Program-made: the position numbers and the translations under genes
Notes under the pieces: generated by a model
Told to the model about the DNA's origin: nothing
Databases searched by the model: none
What the model saw: the letters and a program-made list of their open reading frames with translations, nothing else
Shown here: in pieces, positions 40,243 through 54,611 of the stretch
How positions within the stretch are numbered: the first letter of the stretch is position 1
Layout: every line of letters begins with the position of its first letter
NCBI RefSeq assembly: GCF_034190915.1
Contig: NW_026947546.1
Location: 1,612,001-1,676,000 of the forward strand
Direction of reading: 5' to 3'
From: Cavia porcellus
Taxonomy: Eukaryota > Chordata > Mammalia > Rodentia > Caviidae
DNA length: 64,000 nt

Positions 40243-43123
40243 CACAAACCATAACCCAAAATCTAAACCTAACCCTAACCTAAATCCTAACCCTAACCCT
40301 AACCCTAACCCATAACAATAACCCTAACCCTAACCGTAACCCTAACCCTAACACTAACTTCTAACCTTAACCCTAACCCTAATCATAACCCTAAGACTAA
40401 ATCTCACCCTAAACAATAACACTAACCCTAAATGTAACCCTAACCCTAAACCTAAACCATATCATAACCCTAAACCTAACACTAAACCTAACCCAAAACC
40501 TAACCCTAAAACGAAACCTAATCCTAAAACCTAACCCTAACCCTAACACTAAGCCTAACTCTAAAACTAACCATAACCCTAACCTTAACCTTAACTCTAA
40601 ACCCAACCCTATCCCTAAACCTGACCCTAAACCTAAACCTAATCTAACCCTAACCCTAACCATAACCCTAAACTTTACCTTTACCCTAAACTCTAACCCT
40701 AATGCTAACCCTAACCCTAATCTCTAACTCTAAAAGATAACAATAAACCTAACCCTAAACCGAACTCTAAACCTAAACCTAACCTTAACCCTAACCATAA
40801 CGCTAACCCTAACTGTAACCCTAGTTTTAACCCTAAGCTGAATACTAACACTAATCCATAACCCTAACCTTAACCCTTACCATAACCCTAACACTAAATG
40901 TAAAACTAGCCCCTAACCCTAACACTAACCCAATCCGTAATCCCTAACCCTAATCCTAACCCTAACACTAAAACTAGCCGTAACCCTAAATGTAACACCA
41001 ACACCGAACGTAACCCTAAACATCACTTTAACCATATCCTTAACACCTATCCCCTAACCCTAACCCAAACCCTAAACCTAACCATAACCCTAACACTAAC
41101 ACTAATGCTAAACCTAAACCCTAACCATAACCCTCACCCTAACGCTAACCCAAAACCTACCTCTAATCCCTATCCTAAACCTAACCCTAACCCTAACCCT
41201 AAACCTCACACTAACCCTAAACCTAAACCTAACCCTAAACCTAACCTTAACCCTAACCCTAACCCTAACCGTAACCCTAACACTCACCCTAACCCTATCC
41301 CTAATCGCTAACCCTAACCATAACCATAACCCAAACACTAACACCAAAACCCTAACCCTAATCATAACACAAAACCTCACTGTAACCCTAACCCTAACCC
41401 TAGCTCTAATCCTAACCTTCTAGCCCTGACACTAGCCCTAATCCTAACCCTAACCCTAACACCTAACCCTAACCCTAACATCTAACCCTAACCCTAACCC
41501 TATCCCTAACCGTAAACCTATCAATAAACTAAAGCCTAGCCCTAAAACTATCCCTAAACCTAATCCTAGAACTGAGCCTAACGCTAACTCTAACTGTAAA
41601 CTTAAAACTAATCCATAACCATAACCCTAACCAAAACCCTAAAACTCACTCTAACCCTATCCCTAATCCCTAACCCTAACCCTAACCCTAACACAGACAC
41701 TAACACCGAAACCCTAACCCTAAACCTAACCCGAACCCTAATCCTAAACTTAACCCTAACCGTAACCCTAAGCCTTACCTTAACCCTAAAACTAACACGA
41801 ACCCAAATTCATAACCCTAAACCTAACTCTAAACCTAACCCTAATCCCTAACCCTAACGATAAGCCTAAACCTAACCCTAAACCTAAACCCTATCCCTAA
41901 TCGATAACCCTAACTATATCCATAACCCAAACACTAACTCCAAAACCCTAACCCTAATCATAACACAACCCTAGCTCTAATCCTAACCTTCTAACTCTAA
42001 CCCTAACCCTAATATTAAACCGAACCCTAACACTAACACCTACCCCTAACCCTAACCCCTAACCCTAACCCTAACCCTATCCCTAACCGTAAACCTAATG
42101 CTAACCCTATCCCTAACCCTAAACCTATCAATAAACCGAACCCTAGCCCTAAAACTATCCCTAACCCTAATCCTAGAACTGAGCCTAAAACTAACTCTAA
42201 CTGTAAACGTAACAGTAATCCATAACCCTAACCCTAACCCTACCCCTAAACTCACTCTAACACTGTCCCTAATTCCTAACTCTAACTCTAATCCTAACGC
42301 AAACAGTAACCCCGAAACCCTAACCCTAAACCTAACCCTAACATTAATCCTAATCTTCTAACCCTAACCCTAACCCTAGCCCTTACCCTAACGCTAAAAC
42401 TAATCCTAACCCGAAACCCTAACCCTAACCCGAAGCCTAACACTAACACCTAACCCTAACCATAACCCTATCATTAAATCTAAACTTAATGCTAACCCTG
42501 TCCCTAACCCTAACCCAGACAATAAACCTAACCCTAAACCTAAAACTATCCCTAACCCTAATCATAATACTGAGCCTAACACTAACCCTAAGCCTAACCC
42601 TAACCCTAAGTTCTAACTCTAACCCTAACCAGAACAGTAACCCTAGTCCATAACCCTAACATTAACCTTTACAATAACCCTAACCCTAACCGTAACACTA
42701 ACCCCTAAGCCTGACCCTAACCTTATCCCTAATCCCTAAGCCTAGCTCTAACAATAACACTAACCCTAACCATAACCCTAAACATAACTGTAAACCTAAC
42801 CCTAACCATAACCATATTCTTATCACCTAACCCATAACCCTAACCAAAACCCGAACCCTAAACCTAACCCTAAACCTAATAGTAACCCTGAACCTATCAG
42901 TCTTCCGAAGCCTAACCCTGACCCTATCCCTACAACCTAAACCCGAAACCTAACCCTAACCTGCCCCTAACCCTAACCTTAAACGTAACCGTAAACCTAA
43001 CCCTAACCCTAACCCTAACCCTAACCCTAACCATTACCCTAACACTAACACTAATCCTAAACTCTAATCCTAACACTTAGCCAAACCCTAACACTAAACT
43101 GTAAAACCAAACCCTAACCCTAA
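40243..43123 (+). repeat. HOR unit 15, type A (2881 bp; I=4, II=5)
   Basis: Type A with AAATGTAACC (T at 40433) and CCCAATCCG near 40929. The tail is of the TCCCTACAACCT/ACACTTAGCC form. Super-period partner is unit 21, from which it differs visibly at 40635 (A here, C at 57885). Confidence 0.95.
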
Positions 43124-45998
43124 CACAAACCATAACCCAAAATCTAAACCTAACCCTAACCTAAATCCTAACCCTAACCCTAACCCTAACCCATAACAAT
43201 AACCCTAACCCTAACCGTAACCCTAACCCTAACACTAACTTCTAACCTTAACCCTAACCCTAATCATAACCCTAAGACTAAATCTCACCCTAAACAATAA
43301 CACTAACCCTAAATGTAACCCTAACCCTAAACCTAAACCATATCATAACCCTAAACCTAACACTAAACCTAACCCAAAACCTAACCCTAAAACGAAACCT
43401 AATCCTAAAACCTAACCCTAACCCTAACACTAAGCCTAACTCTAAAACTAACCATAACCCTAACCTTAACCTTAACTCTAAACCCAACCCTATCCCTAAA
43501 CCTGACCCTAAACCTCAACCTAATCTAACCCTAACCCTAACCATAACCCTAAACTTTACCTTTACCCTAAACTCTAACCCTAATGCTAACCCTAACCCTA
43601 ATCTCTAACTCTAAAAGATAACAATAAACCTAACCCTAAACCGAACTCTAAACCTAAACCTAACCTTAACCCTAACCATAACGCTAACCCTAACTGTAAC
43701 CCTAGTTTTAACCCTAAGCTGAATACTAACACTAATCCATAACCCTAACCTTAACCCTTACCATAACCCTAACACTAAATGTAAAACTAGCCCCTAACCC
43801 TAACACTAACCCTATCCGTAATCCCTAACCCTAATCCTAACCCTAACACTAAAACTAGCCGTAACCCTAAATGTAACACCAACACCGAACGTAACCCTAA
43901 ACATCACTTTAACCATATCCTTAACACCTATCCCCTAACCCTAACCCAAACCCTAAACCTAACCATAACCCTAACACTAACACTAATGCTAAACCTAAAC
44001 CCTAACCATAACCCTCACCCTAACGCTAACCCAAAACCTACCTCTAATCCCTATCCTAAACCTAACCCTAACCCTAACCCTAAACCTCACACTAACCCTA
44101 AACCTAAACCTAACCCTAAACCTAACCTTAACCCTAACCCTAACCCTAACCGTAACCCTAACACTCACCCTAACCCTATCCCTAATCGCTAACCCTAACC
44201 ATAACCATAACCCAAACACTAACACCAAAACCCTAACCCTAATCATAACACAAAACCTCACTGTAACCCTAACCCTAACCCTAGCTCTAATCCTAACCTT
44301 CTAGCCCTGACACTAGCCCTAATCCTAACCCTAACCCTAACACCTAACCCTAACCCTAACATCTAACCCTAACCCTAACCCTATCCCTAACCGTAAACCT
44401 ATCAATAAACTAAAGCCTAGCCCTAAAACTATCCCTAAACCTAATCCTAGAACTGAGCCTAACGCTAACTCTAACTGTAAACTTAAAACTAATCCATAAC
44501 CATAACCCTAACCAAAACCCTAAAACTCACTCTAACCCTATCCCTAATCCCTAACCCTAACCCTAACCCTAACACAGACACTAACACCGAAACCCTAACC
44601 CTAAACCTAACCCGAACCCTAATCCTAAACTTAACCCTAACCGTAACCCTAAGCCTTACCTTAACCCTAAAACTAACACGAACCCAAATTCATAACCCTA
44701 AACCTAACTCTAAACCTAACCCTAATCCCTAACCCTAACGATAAGCCTAAACCTAACCCTAAACCTAAACCCTATCCCTAATCGATAACCCTAACTATAT
44801 CCATAACCCAAACACTAACTCCAAAACCCTAACCCTAATCATAACACAACCCTAGCTCTAATCCTAACCTTCTAACTCTAACCCTAACCCTAATATTAAA
44901 CCGAACCCTAACACTAACACCTACCCCTAACCCTAACCCCTAACCCTAACCCTAACCCTATCCCTAACCGTAAACCTAATGCTAACCCTATCCCTAACCC
45001 TAAACCTATCAATAAACCGAACCCTAGCCCTAAAACTATCCCTAACCCTAATCCTAGAACTGAGCCTAAAACTAACTCTAACTGTAAACGTAACAGTAAT
45101 CCATAACCCTAACCCTAACCCTACCCCTAAACTCACTCTAACACTGTCCCTAATTCCTAACTCTAACTCTAATCCTAACGCAAACAGTAACCCCGAAACC
45201 CTAACCCTAAACCTAACCCTAACATTAATCCTAATCTTCTAACCCTAACCCTAACCCTAGCCCTTACCCTAACGCTAAAACTAATCCTAACCCGAAACCC
45301 TAACCCTAACCCGAAGCCTAACACTAACACCTAACCCTAACCATAACCCTATCATTAAATCTAAACTTAATGCTAACCCTGTCCCTAACCCTAACCCAGA
45401 CAATAAACCTAACCCTAAACCTAAAACTATCCCTAACCCTAATCATAATACTGAGCCTAACACTAACCCTAAGCCTAACCCTAACCCTAAGTTCTAACTC
45501 TAACCCTAACCAGAACAGTAACCCTAGTCCATAACCCTAACATTAACCTTTACAATAACCCTAACCCTAACCGTAACACTAACCCCTAAGCCTGACCCTA
45601 ACCTTATCCCTAATCCCTAAGCCTAGCTCTAACAATAACACTAACCCTAACCATAACCCTAAACATAACTGTAAACCTAACCATAACCATAACCATATTC
45701 TTATCACCTAACCCATAACCCTAACCAAAACCCGAACCCTAAACCTAACCCTAAACATAATAGTAACCCTGAACCTATCAGTCTTCCGAAGCCTAACCCT
45801 GACCCTATCCCTAACACCTAAACCCGAAACCTAACCCTAACCTGCCCCTAACCCTAACCTTAAACGTAACCGTAAACCTAACCCTAACCCTAACCCTAAC
45901 CCTAACCATTACCCTAACACTAACACTAATCCTAAACTCTAACCCTAACACTTACCCAAACCCTAACCCTAAACTGTAAAACCAAACCCTAACCCTAA
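43124..45998 (+). repeat. HOR unit 16, type A subtype with CCTCAACC (2875 bp; I=4, II=4)
   Basis: Type A with AAATGTAACC (T at 43314) and the A-to-C change giving CCTCAACC near 43512, shared with units 21 and 22. Super-period partner is unit 22. Confidence 0.95.
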
Positions 45999-48867
45999 CA
46001 CAAACCATAACCCAAAATCTAAACCTAACCCTAACCTAAATCCTAACCCTAACCCTAACCCTAACCCATAACAATAACCCTGACCCTAACCGTAACCCTA
46101 ACCCTAACACTAACTTCTAACCTTAACCCTAACCCTAATCATAACCCTAAGACTAAATCTCACCCTAAACAATAACACTAACCCTAAACGTAACCCTAAC
46201 CCTAAACCTAAACCATATCATAACCCTAAACCTAACACTAAACCTAACCCAAAACCTAACCCTAAAACGAAACCTAATCCTAAAACCTAACCCTAACCCT
46301 AACACTAAGCCTAACTCTAAAACTAACCATAACCCTAACCTTAACCTTAACTCTAAACCCAACCCTATCCCTAAACCTGACCCTAAACCTAAACCTAATC
46401 TAACCCTAACCCTAACCATAACCCTAAACTTTACCTTTACCCTAAACTCTAACCCTAATGCTAACCCTAACCCTAATCTCTAACTCTAAAAGATAACAAT
46501 AAACCTAACCCTAAACCGAACTCTAAACCTAAACCTAACCTTAACCCTAACCATAACGCTAACCCTAACTGTAACCCTAGTTTTAACCCTAAGCTGAATA
46601 CTAACACTAATCCATAACCCTAACCTTAACCCTTACCATAACCCTAACACTAAATGTAAAACTAGCCCCTAACCCTAACACTAACCCTATCCGTAATCCC
46701 TAACCCTAATCCTAACCCTAACACTAAAACTAGCCGTAACCCTAAATGTAACACCAACACCGAACGTAACCCTAAACATCACTTTAACCATATCCTTAAC
46801 ACCTATCCCCTAACCCTAACCCAAACCCTAAACCTAACCATAACCCTAACACTAACACTAATGCTAAACCTAAACCCTAACCATAACCCTCACCCTAACG
46901 CTAACCCAAAACCTACCTCTAATCCCTATCCTAAACCTAACCCTAACCCTAACCCTAAACCTCACACTAACCCTAAACCTAAACCTAACCCTAAACCTAA
47001 CCTTAACCCTAACCCTAACCCTAACGGTAACCCTAACACTCACCCTAACCCTATCCCTAATCGCTAACCCTAACCATAACCATAACCCAAACACTAACAC
47101 CAAAACCCTAACCCTAATCATAACACAAAACCTCACTGTAACCCTAACCCTAACCCTAGCTCTAATCCTAACCTTCTAGCCCTGACACTAGCCCTAATCC
47201 TAACCCTAACCCTAACACCTAACCCTAACCCTAACATCTAACCCTAACCCTAACCCTATCTCTAACCGTAAACCTATCAATAAACTAAAGCCTAGCCCTA
47301 AAACTATCCCTAAACATAATCCTAGAACTGAGCCTAACGCTAACTCTAACTGTAAACTTAAAACTAATCCATAACCATAACCCTAACCAAAACCCTAAAA
47401 CTCACTCTAACCCTATCCCTAATCCCTAACCCTAACACAGACACTAACACCGAAACCCTAACCCTAAACCTAACCCGAACCCTAATCCTAAACTTAACCC
47501 TAACCGTAACCCTAAGCCTTACCTTAACCCTAAAACTAACACGAACCCAAATTCATAACCCTAAACCTAACTCTAAACCTAACCCTAATGCCTAACCCTA
47601 ACGATAAGCCTAAACCTAACCCTAAACCTAAACCCTATCCCTAATCGATAACCCTAACTATAACCGTAACCGAAACACTAACTCCAAAACCCTAACCCTA
47701 ATCATAACACAACCCTAGCTCTAATCCTAACCTTCTAACTCTAACCCTAACCCTAATATTAAACCGAACCCTAACACTAACACCTACCCCTAACCCTAAC
47801 CCCTAACCCTAACCCTAACCCTATCCCTAACCGTAAACCTAATGCTAACCCTATCCCTAACCCTAAACCTATCAATAAACCGAACCCTAGCCCTAAAACT
47901 ATCCCTAACCCTAATCCTAGAACTGAGCCTAAAACTAACTCTAACTGTAAACGTAACAGTAATCCATAACCCTAACCCTAACCCTACCCCTAAACTCACT
48001 CTAACACTGTCCCTAATTCCTAACTCTAACTCTAATCCTAACGCAAACAGTAACCCCGAAACCCTAACCCTAAACCTAACCCTAATATTAATCCTAATCT
48101 TCTAACCCTAACCCTAACCCTAGCCCTTACCCTATCGCTAAAACTAATCCTAACCCGAAACCCTAACCCTAACCCGAAGCCTAACACTAACACCTAACCC
48201 TAACCATAACCCTATCATTAAATCTAAACTTAATGCTAACCCTGTCCCTAACCCTAACCCAGACAATAAACCTAACCCTAAACCTAAAACTATCCCTAAC
48301 CCTAATCATAATACTGAGCCTAACACTAACCCTAAGCCTAACCCTAACCCTAAGTTCTAACTCTAACCCTAACCAGAACAGTAACCCTAGTCCATAACCC
48401 TAACATTAACCTTTACAATAACCCTAACCCTAACCGTAACACTAACCCCTAAGCCTGACCCTAACCTTATCCCTAATCCCTAAGCCTAGCTCTAACAATA
48501 ACACTAACCCTAACCATAACCCTAAACATAACTGTAAACCTAACCATAACCATAACCATATTCTTATCACCTAACCCATAACCCTAACCAAAACCCGAAC
48601 CCTAAACCTAACCCTAAACATAATAGTAACCCTGAACCTATCAGTCTTCCGAAGCCTAACCCTGACCCTATCCCTAACACCTAAACCCGAAACCTAACCC
48701 TAACCTGCCCCTAACCCTAACCTTAAACGTAACCGTAAACCTAACCCTAACCCTAATCCTAACCCTAACCCTAACCATTACCCTAACACTAACACTAATC
48801 CTAAACTCTAACCCTAACACTTACCCAAACCCTAACCCTAAACTGTAAAACCAAACCCTAACCCTAA
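45999..48867 (+). repeat. HOR unit 17, type A (2869 bp; I=2, II=5)
   Basis: Type A with AACGGTAAC near 47022, AAACATAATCC near 47332 and CCCTGACCC near 46078; closest to units 1 and 19. With unit 18 it forms an A-B dimer that recurs as units 19-20. Site II has the TCCTAA interruption. The partial unit 23 is its super-period partner. Confidence 0.95.
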
Positions 48868-51742
48868 CACAAACCATAACCCAAAATCTAAACCTAACCC
48901 TAACCTAAATCCTAACCCTAACCCTAACCCTAAACCATAACAATAACCCTAACCCTAACCATAACCCTAACACTAACACTAACTTCTAACCTTAACCCTA
49001 ACCCTAATCATAACCCTAAGACTAAATCTCACCCTAAACAATAACACTAACCCTAAACGTAACCCTAACCCTAAACCTAAACCATATCATAACCCTAAAC
49101 CTAACACTAAACCTAACCCAAAACCTAACCCTAAAACTAAACCTAATCCTAAAACCTAACCCTAACCCTAACACTAAGCCTAAGTCTAAAACTAACCATA
49201 ACCGTAACCTCAACCTTAACCCCAAACCCAACCCTATCACTAAACCTGACCCTAAACCTAACCCTAATCTAACCCTAACCCTAACCATAACCCTAAACTT
49301 TACCTTTACCCTAAACTCTAACCCTAATGCTAACCCTAACCCTAATCTCTAATTCTAAAAGATAACAATAAACCTAACCCTAAACCGAACTCTAAACCTA
49401 AACCTAACCTTAACCCTAACCATAACGCTAACCCTAACTGTAACCCTAGTTTTAACCCTAAGCTGAATACTAACACTAATCCATAACCCTAACCTTAACC
49501 CTTACCATAACCCTAACACTAAATGTAAAACTAGCCCCTAACGCTAACACTAACCCTATCCGTAATCCCTAACCCTAATCCTAACCCTAACACTAAAACT
49601 AGCCGTAACCCTAAATGTAACACCAACACCGAACGTAACCCTAAACATAACCTTAACCATATCCTTATCACCTAACCCCTAACCCTAACCCAAACCCTAA
49701 ACCTAACCATAACCCTAACACTAACACTAATGCTAACCCTAAACCCTAACCACAACCCTCACCCTAATGCTAACCCAAAACCTACCTCTAATCCCTATCC
49801 TAAACCTAACCCTAACCCTAACCCTAAACCTCACACTAACCCTAAACCTAAACCTAACCCTAAACCTAACCTTAACCCTAACCCTAACCCTAACCGTAAC
49901 CCTAACACTCACCCTAACCCTATCCCTAATCGCTAACCCTAACCATAACCATAACCCAAACACTAACACCAAAACCCTAACCCTAATCATAACACAAAAC
50001 CTCACTGTAACCCTAACCCTAACCCTAGCTCTAATCCTAACCTTCTAGCCCTGACACTAGCCGTAATCCTAACCCTAACCCTAACACCTAACCCTAACCC
50101 TAACACCTAACCCTAACCCTAACCCTATCCCTAACCGTAAACCTATCAATAAACTAAAGCCTAGCCCTAAAACTATCCCTAAACCTAATCCTAGAACTGA
50201 GCCTAACGCTAACTCTAACTGTAAACTTAAAACTAATCCATAACCATAACCCTAACCAAAACCCTAAAACTCACTCTAACCCTATCCCTAATCCCTAACC
50301 CTAACCCTAACCCTAACACAGACACTAACACCGAAACCCTAACCCTAAACCTAACCCGAACCCTAATCCTAAACTTAACCCTAACCGTAACCCTAAGCCT
50401 TACCTTAACCCTAAAACTAACACGAACCCAAATTCATAACCCTAAACCTAACTCTAAACCTAACCCTAATCCCTAACCCTAACGATAAGCCTAAACCTAA
50501 CCCTAAACCTAAACCCTATCCCTAATCGATAACCCTAACTATATCCATAACCCAAACACTAACTCCAAAACCCTAACCCTAATCATAACACAACCCTAGC
50601 TCTAATCCTAACCTTCTAACTCTAACCCTAACCCTAATATTAAACCGAACCCTAACACTAACACCTACCCCTAACCCTAACCCCTAACCCTAACCCTAAC
50701 CCTATCCCTAACCGTAAACCTAATGCTAACCCTATCCCTAACCCTAAACCTATCAATAAACCGAACCCTAGCCCTAAAACTATCCCTAACCCTAATCCTA
50801 GAACTGAGCCTAAAACTAACTCTAACTGTAAACGTAACAGTAATCCATAACCCTAACCCTAACCCTACCCCTAAACTCACTCTAACACTGTCCCTAATTC
50901 CTAACTCTAACTCTAATCCTAACGCAAACAGTAACCCCGAAACCCTAACCCTAAACCTAACCCTAACATTAATCCTAATCTTCTAACCCTAACCCTAACC
51001 CTAGCCCTTACCCTAACGCTAAAACTAATCCTAACCCGAAACCCTAACCCTAACCCGAAGCCTAACACTAACACCTAACCCTAACCATAACCCTATCATT
51101 AAATCTAAACTTAATGCTAACCCTGTCCCTAACCCTAACCCAGACAATAAACCTAACCCTAAACCTAAAACTATCCCTAACCCTAATCATAATACTGAGC
51201 CTAACACTAACCCTAAGCCTAACCCTAACCCTAAGTTCTAACTCTAACCCTAACCAGAACAGTAACCCTAGTCCATAACCCTAACATTAACCTTTACAAT
51301 AACCCTAACCCTAACCGTAACACTAACCCCTAAGCCTGACCCTAACCTTATCCCTAATCCCTAAGCCTAGCTCTAACAATAACACTAACCCTAACCATAA
51401 CCCTAAACATAACTGTAAACCTAACCATAACCATAACCATATTCTTATCACCTAACCCATAACCCTAACCAAAACCCGAACCCTAAACCTAACCCTAAAC
51501 ATAATAGTAACCCTGAACCTATCAGTCTTCCGAAGCCTAACCCTGACCCTATCCCTAACACCTAAACCCGAAACCTAACCCTAACCTGCCCCTAACCCTA
51601 ACCTTAAACGTAACCGTAAACCTAACCCTAACCCTAACCCTAACCCTAACCATTACCCTAACACTAACACTAATCCTAAACTCTAACCCTAACACTTACC
51701 CAAACCCTAACCCTAAACTGTAAAACCAAACCCTAACCCTAA
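48868..51742 (+). repeat. HOR unit 18, type B (2875 bp; I=4, II=4)
   Basis: Type B with AAACTAAACC near 49135 and CCTTATCACCTAAC near 49663, as in units 14 and 20. It has a standard tail (TCCCTAACACCT) and a four-hexamer site II, so it differs from units 14 and 20 only toward its right end as far as I can see. Confidence 0.95.
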
Positions 51743-54611
51743 CACAAACCATAACCCAAAATCTAAACCTAACCCTAACCTAAATCCTAACCCTAACCCT
51801 AACCCTAACCCATAACAATAACCCTGACCCTAACCGTAACCCTAACCCTAACACTAACTTCTAACCTTAACCCTAACCCTAATCATAACCCTAAGACTAA
51901 ATCTCACCCTAAACAATAACACTAACCCTAAACGTAACCCTAACCCTAAACCTAAACCATATCATAACCCTAAACCTAACACTAAACCTAACCCAAAACC
52001 TAACCCTAAAACGAAACCTAATCCTAAAACCTAACCCTAACCCTAACACTAAGCCTAACTCTAAAACTAACCATAACCCTAACCTTAACCTTAACTCTAA
52101 ACCCAACCCTATCCCTAAACCTGACCCTAAACCTAAACCTAATCTAACCCTAACCCTAACCATAACCCTAAACTTTACCTTTACCCTAAACTCTAACCCT
52201 AATGCTAACCCTAACCCTAATCTCTAACTCTAAAAGATAACAATAAACCTAACCCTAAACCGAACTCTAAACCTAAACCTAACCTTAACCCTAACCATAA
52301 CGCTAACCCTAACTGTAACCCTAGTTTTAACCCTAAGCTGAATACTAACACTAATCCATAACCCTAACCTTAACCCTTACCATAACCCTAACACTAAATG
52401 TAAAACTAGCCCCTAACCCTAACACTAACCCTATCCGTAATCCCTAACCCTAATCCTAACCCTAACACTAAAACTAGCCGTAACCCTAAATGTAACACCA
52501 ACACCGAACGTAACCCTAAACATCACTTTAACCATATCCTTAACACCTATCCCCTAACCCTAACCCAAACCCTAAACCTAACCATAACCCTAACACTAAC
52601 ACTAATGCTAAACCTAAACCCTAACCATAACCCTCACCCTAACGCTAACCCAAAACCTACCTCTAATCCCTATCCTAAACCTAACCCTAACCCTAACCCT
52701 AAACCTCACACTAACCCTAAACCTAAACCTAACCCTAAACCTAACCTTAACCCTAACCCTAACCCTAACGGTAACCCTAACACTCACCCTAACCCTATCC
52801 CTAATCGCTAACCCTAACCATAACCATAACCCAAACACTAACACCAAAACCCTAACCCTAATCATAACACAAAACCTCACTGTAACCCTAACCCTAACCC
52901 TAGCTCTAATCCTAACCTTCTAGCCCTGACACTAGCCCTAATCCTAACCCTAACCCTAACACCTAACCCTAACCCTAACATCTAACCCTAACCCTAACCC
53001 TATCTCTAACCGTAAACCTATCAATAAACTAAAGCCTAGCCCTAAAACTATCCCTAAACATAATCCTAGAACTGAGCCTAACGCTAACTCTAACTGTAAA
53101 CTTAAAACTAATCCATAACCATAACCCTAACCAAAACCCTAAAACTCACTCTAACCCTATCCCTAATCCCTAACCCTAACACAGACACTAACACCGAAAC
53201 CCTAACCCTAAACCTAACCCGAACCCTAATCCTAAACTTAACCCTAACCGTAACCCTAAGCCTTACCTTAACCCTAAAACTAACACGAACCCAAATTCAT
53301 AACCCTAAACCTAACTCTAAACCTAACCCTAATGCCTAACCCTAACGATAAGCCTAAACCTAACCCTAAACCTAAACCCTATCCCTAATCGATAACCCTA
53401 ACTATAACCGTAACCGAAACACTAACTCCAAAACCCTAACCCTAATCATAACACAACCCTAGCTCTAATCCTAACCTTCTAACTCTAACCCTAACCCTAA
53501 TATTAAACCGAACCCTAACACTAACACCTACCCCTAACCCTAACCCCTAACCCTAACCCTAACCCTATCCCTAACCGTAAACCTAATGCTAACCCTATCC
53601 CTAACCCTAAACCTATCAATAAACCGAACCCTAGCCCTAAAACTATCCCTAACCCTAATCCTAGAACTGAGCCTAAAACTAACTCTAACTGTAAACGTAA
53701 CAGTAATCCATAACCCTAACCCTAACCCTACCCCTAAACTCACTCTAACACTGTCCCTAATTCCTAACTCTAACTCTAATCCTAACGCAAACAGTAACCC
53801 CGAAACCCTAACCCTAAACCTAACCCTAATATTAATCCTAATCTTCTAACCCTAACCCTAACCCTAGCCCTTACCCTATCGCTAAAACTAATCCTAACCC
53901 GAAACCCTAACCCTAACCCGAAGCCTAACACTAACACCTAACCCTAACCATAACCCTATCATTAAATCTAAACTTAATGCTAACCCTGTCCCTAACCCTA
54001 ACCCAGACAATAAACCTAACCCTAAACCTAAAACTATCCCTAACCCTAATCATAATACTGAGCCTAACACTAACCCTAAGCCTAACCCTAACCCTAAGTT
54101 CTAACTCTAACCCTAACCAGAACAGTAACCCTAGTCCATAACCCTAACATTAACCTTTACAATAACCCTAACCCTAACCGTAACACTAACCCCTAAGCCT
54201 GACCCTAACCTTATCCCTAATCCCTAAGCCTAGCTCTAACAATAACACTAACCCTAACCATAACCCTAAACATAACTGTAAACCTAACCATAACCATAAC
54301 CATATTCTTATCACCTAACCCATAACCCTAACCAAAACCCGAACCCTAAACCTAACCCTAAACATAATAGTAACCCTGAACCTATCAGTCTTCCGAAGCC
54401 TAACCCTGACCCTATCCCTAACACCTAAACCCGAAACCTAACCCTAACCTGCCCCTAACCCTAACCTTAAACGTAACCGTAAACCTAACCCTAACCCTAA
54501 TCCTAACCCTAACCCTAACCATTACCCTAACACTAACACTAATCCTAAACTCTAACCCTAACACTTACCCAAACCCTAACCCTAAACTGTAAAACCAAAC
54601 CCTAACCCTAA
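51743..54611 (+). repeat. HOR unit 19, type A (2869 bp; I=2, II=5)
   Basis: Type A, near-identical by eye to unit 17 at an offset of 5744 bp: AACGGTAAC near 52766, AAACATAATCC near 53056, AATATTAATCC near 53828. It diverges from its nominal super-period partner, unit 13, up to about 53,830 and matches it from there on. Confidence 0.95.

Larger units (their letters stand above)
36590..46750 (+). repeat. Left visible copy of 17,250-bp super-repeat block
   Basis: From about 36,590 to the position equivalent to the window end, unit order, unit lengths (2881, 2881, 2875) and variant tags match those found 17,250 bp to the right. To the left the match ends: AACATTAATCC near 36,580 here versus AATATTAATCC near 53,828. 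By eye only a few single-base differences separate the two copies (near 39,808, 39,995 and 40,635). Confidence 0.85.
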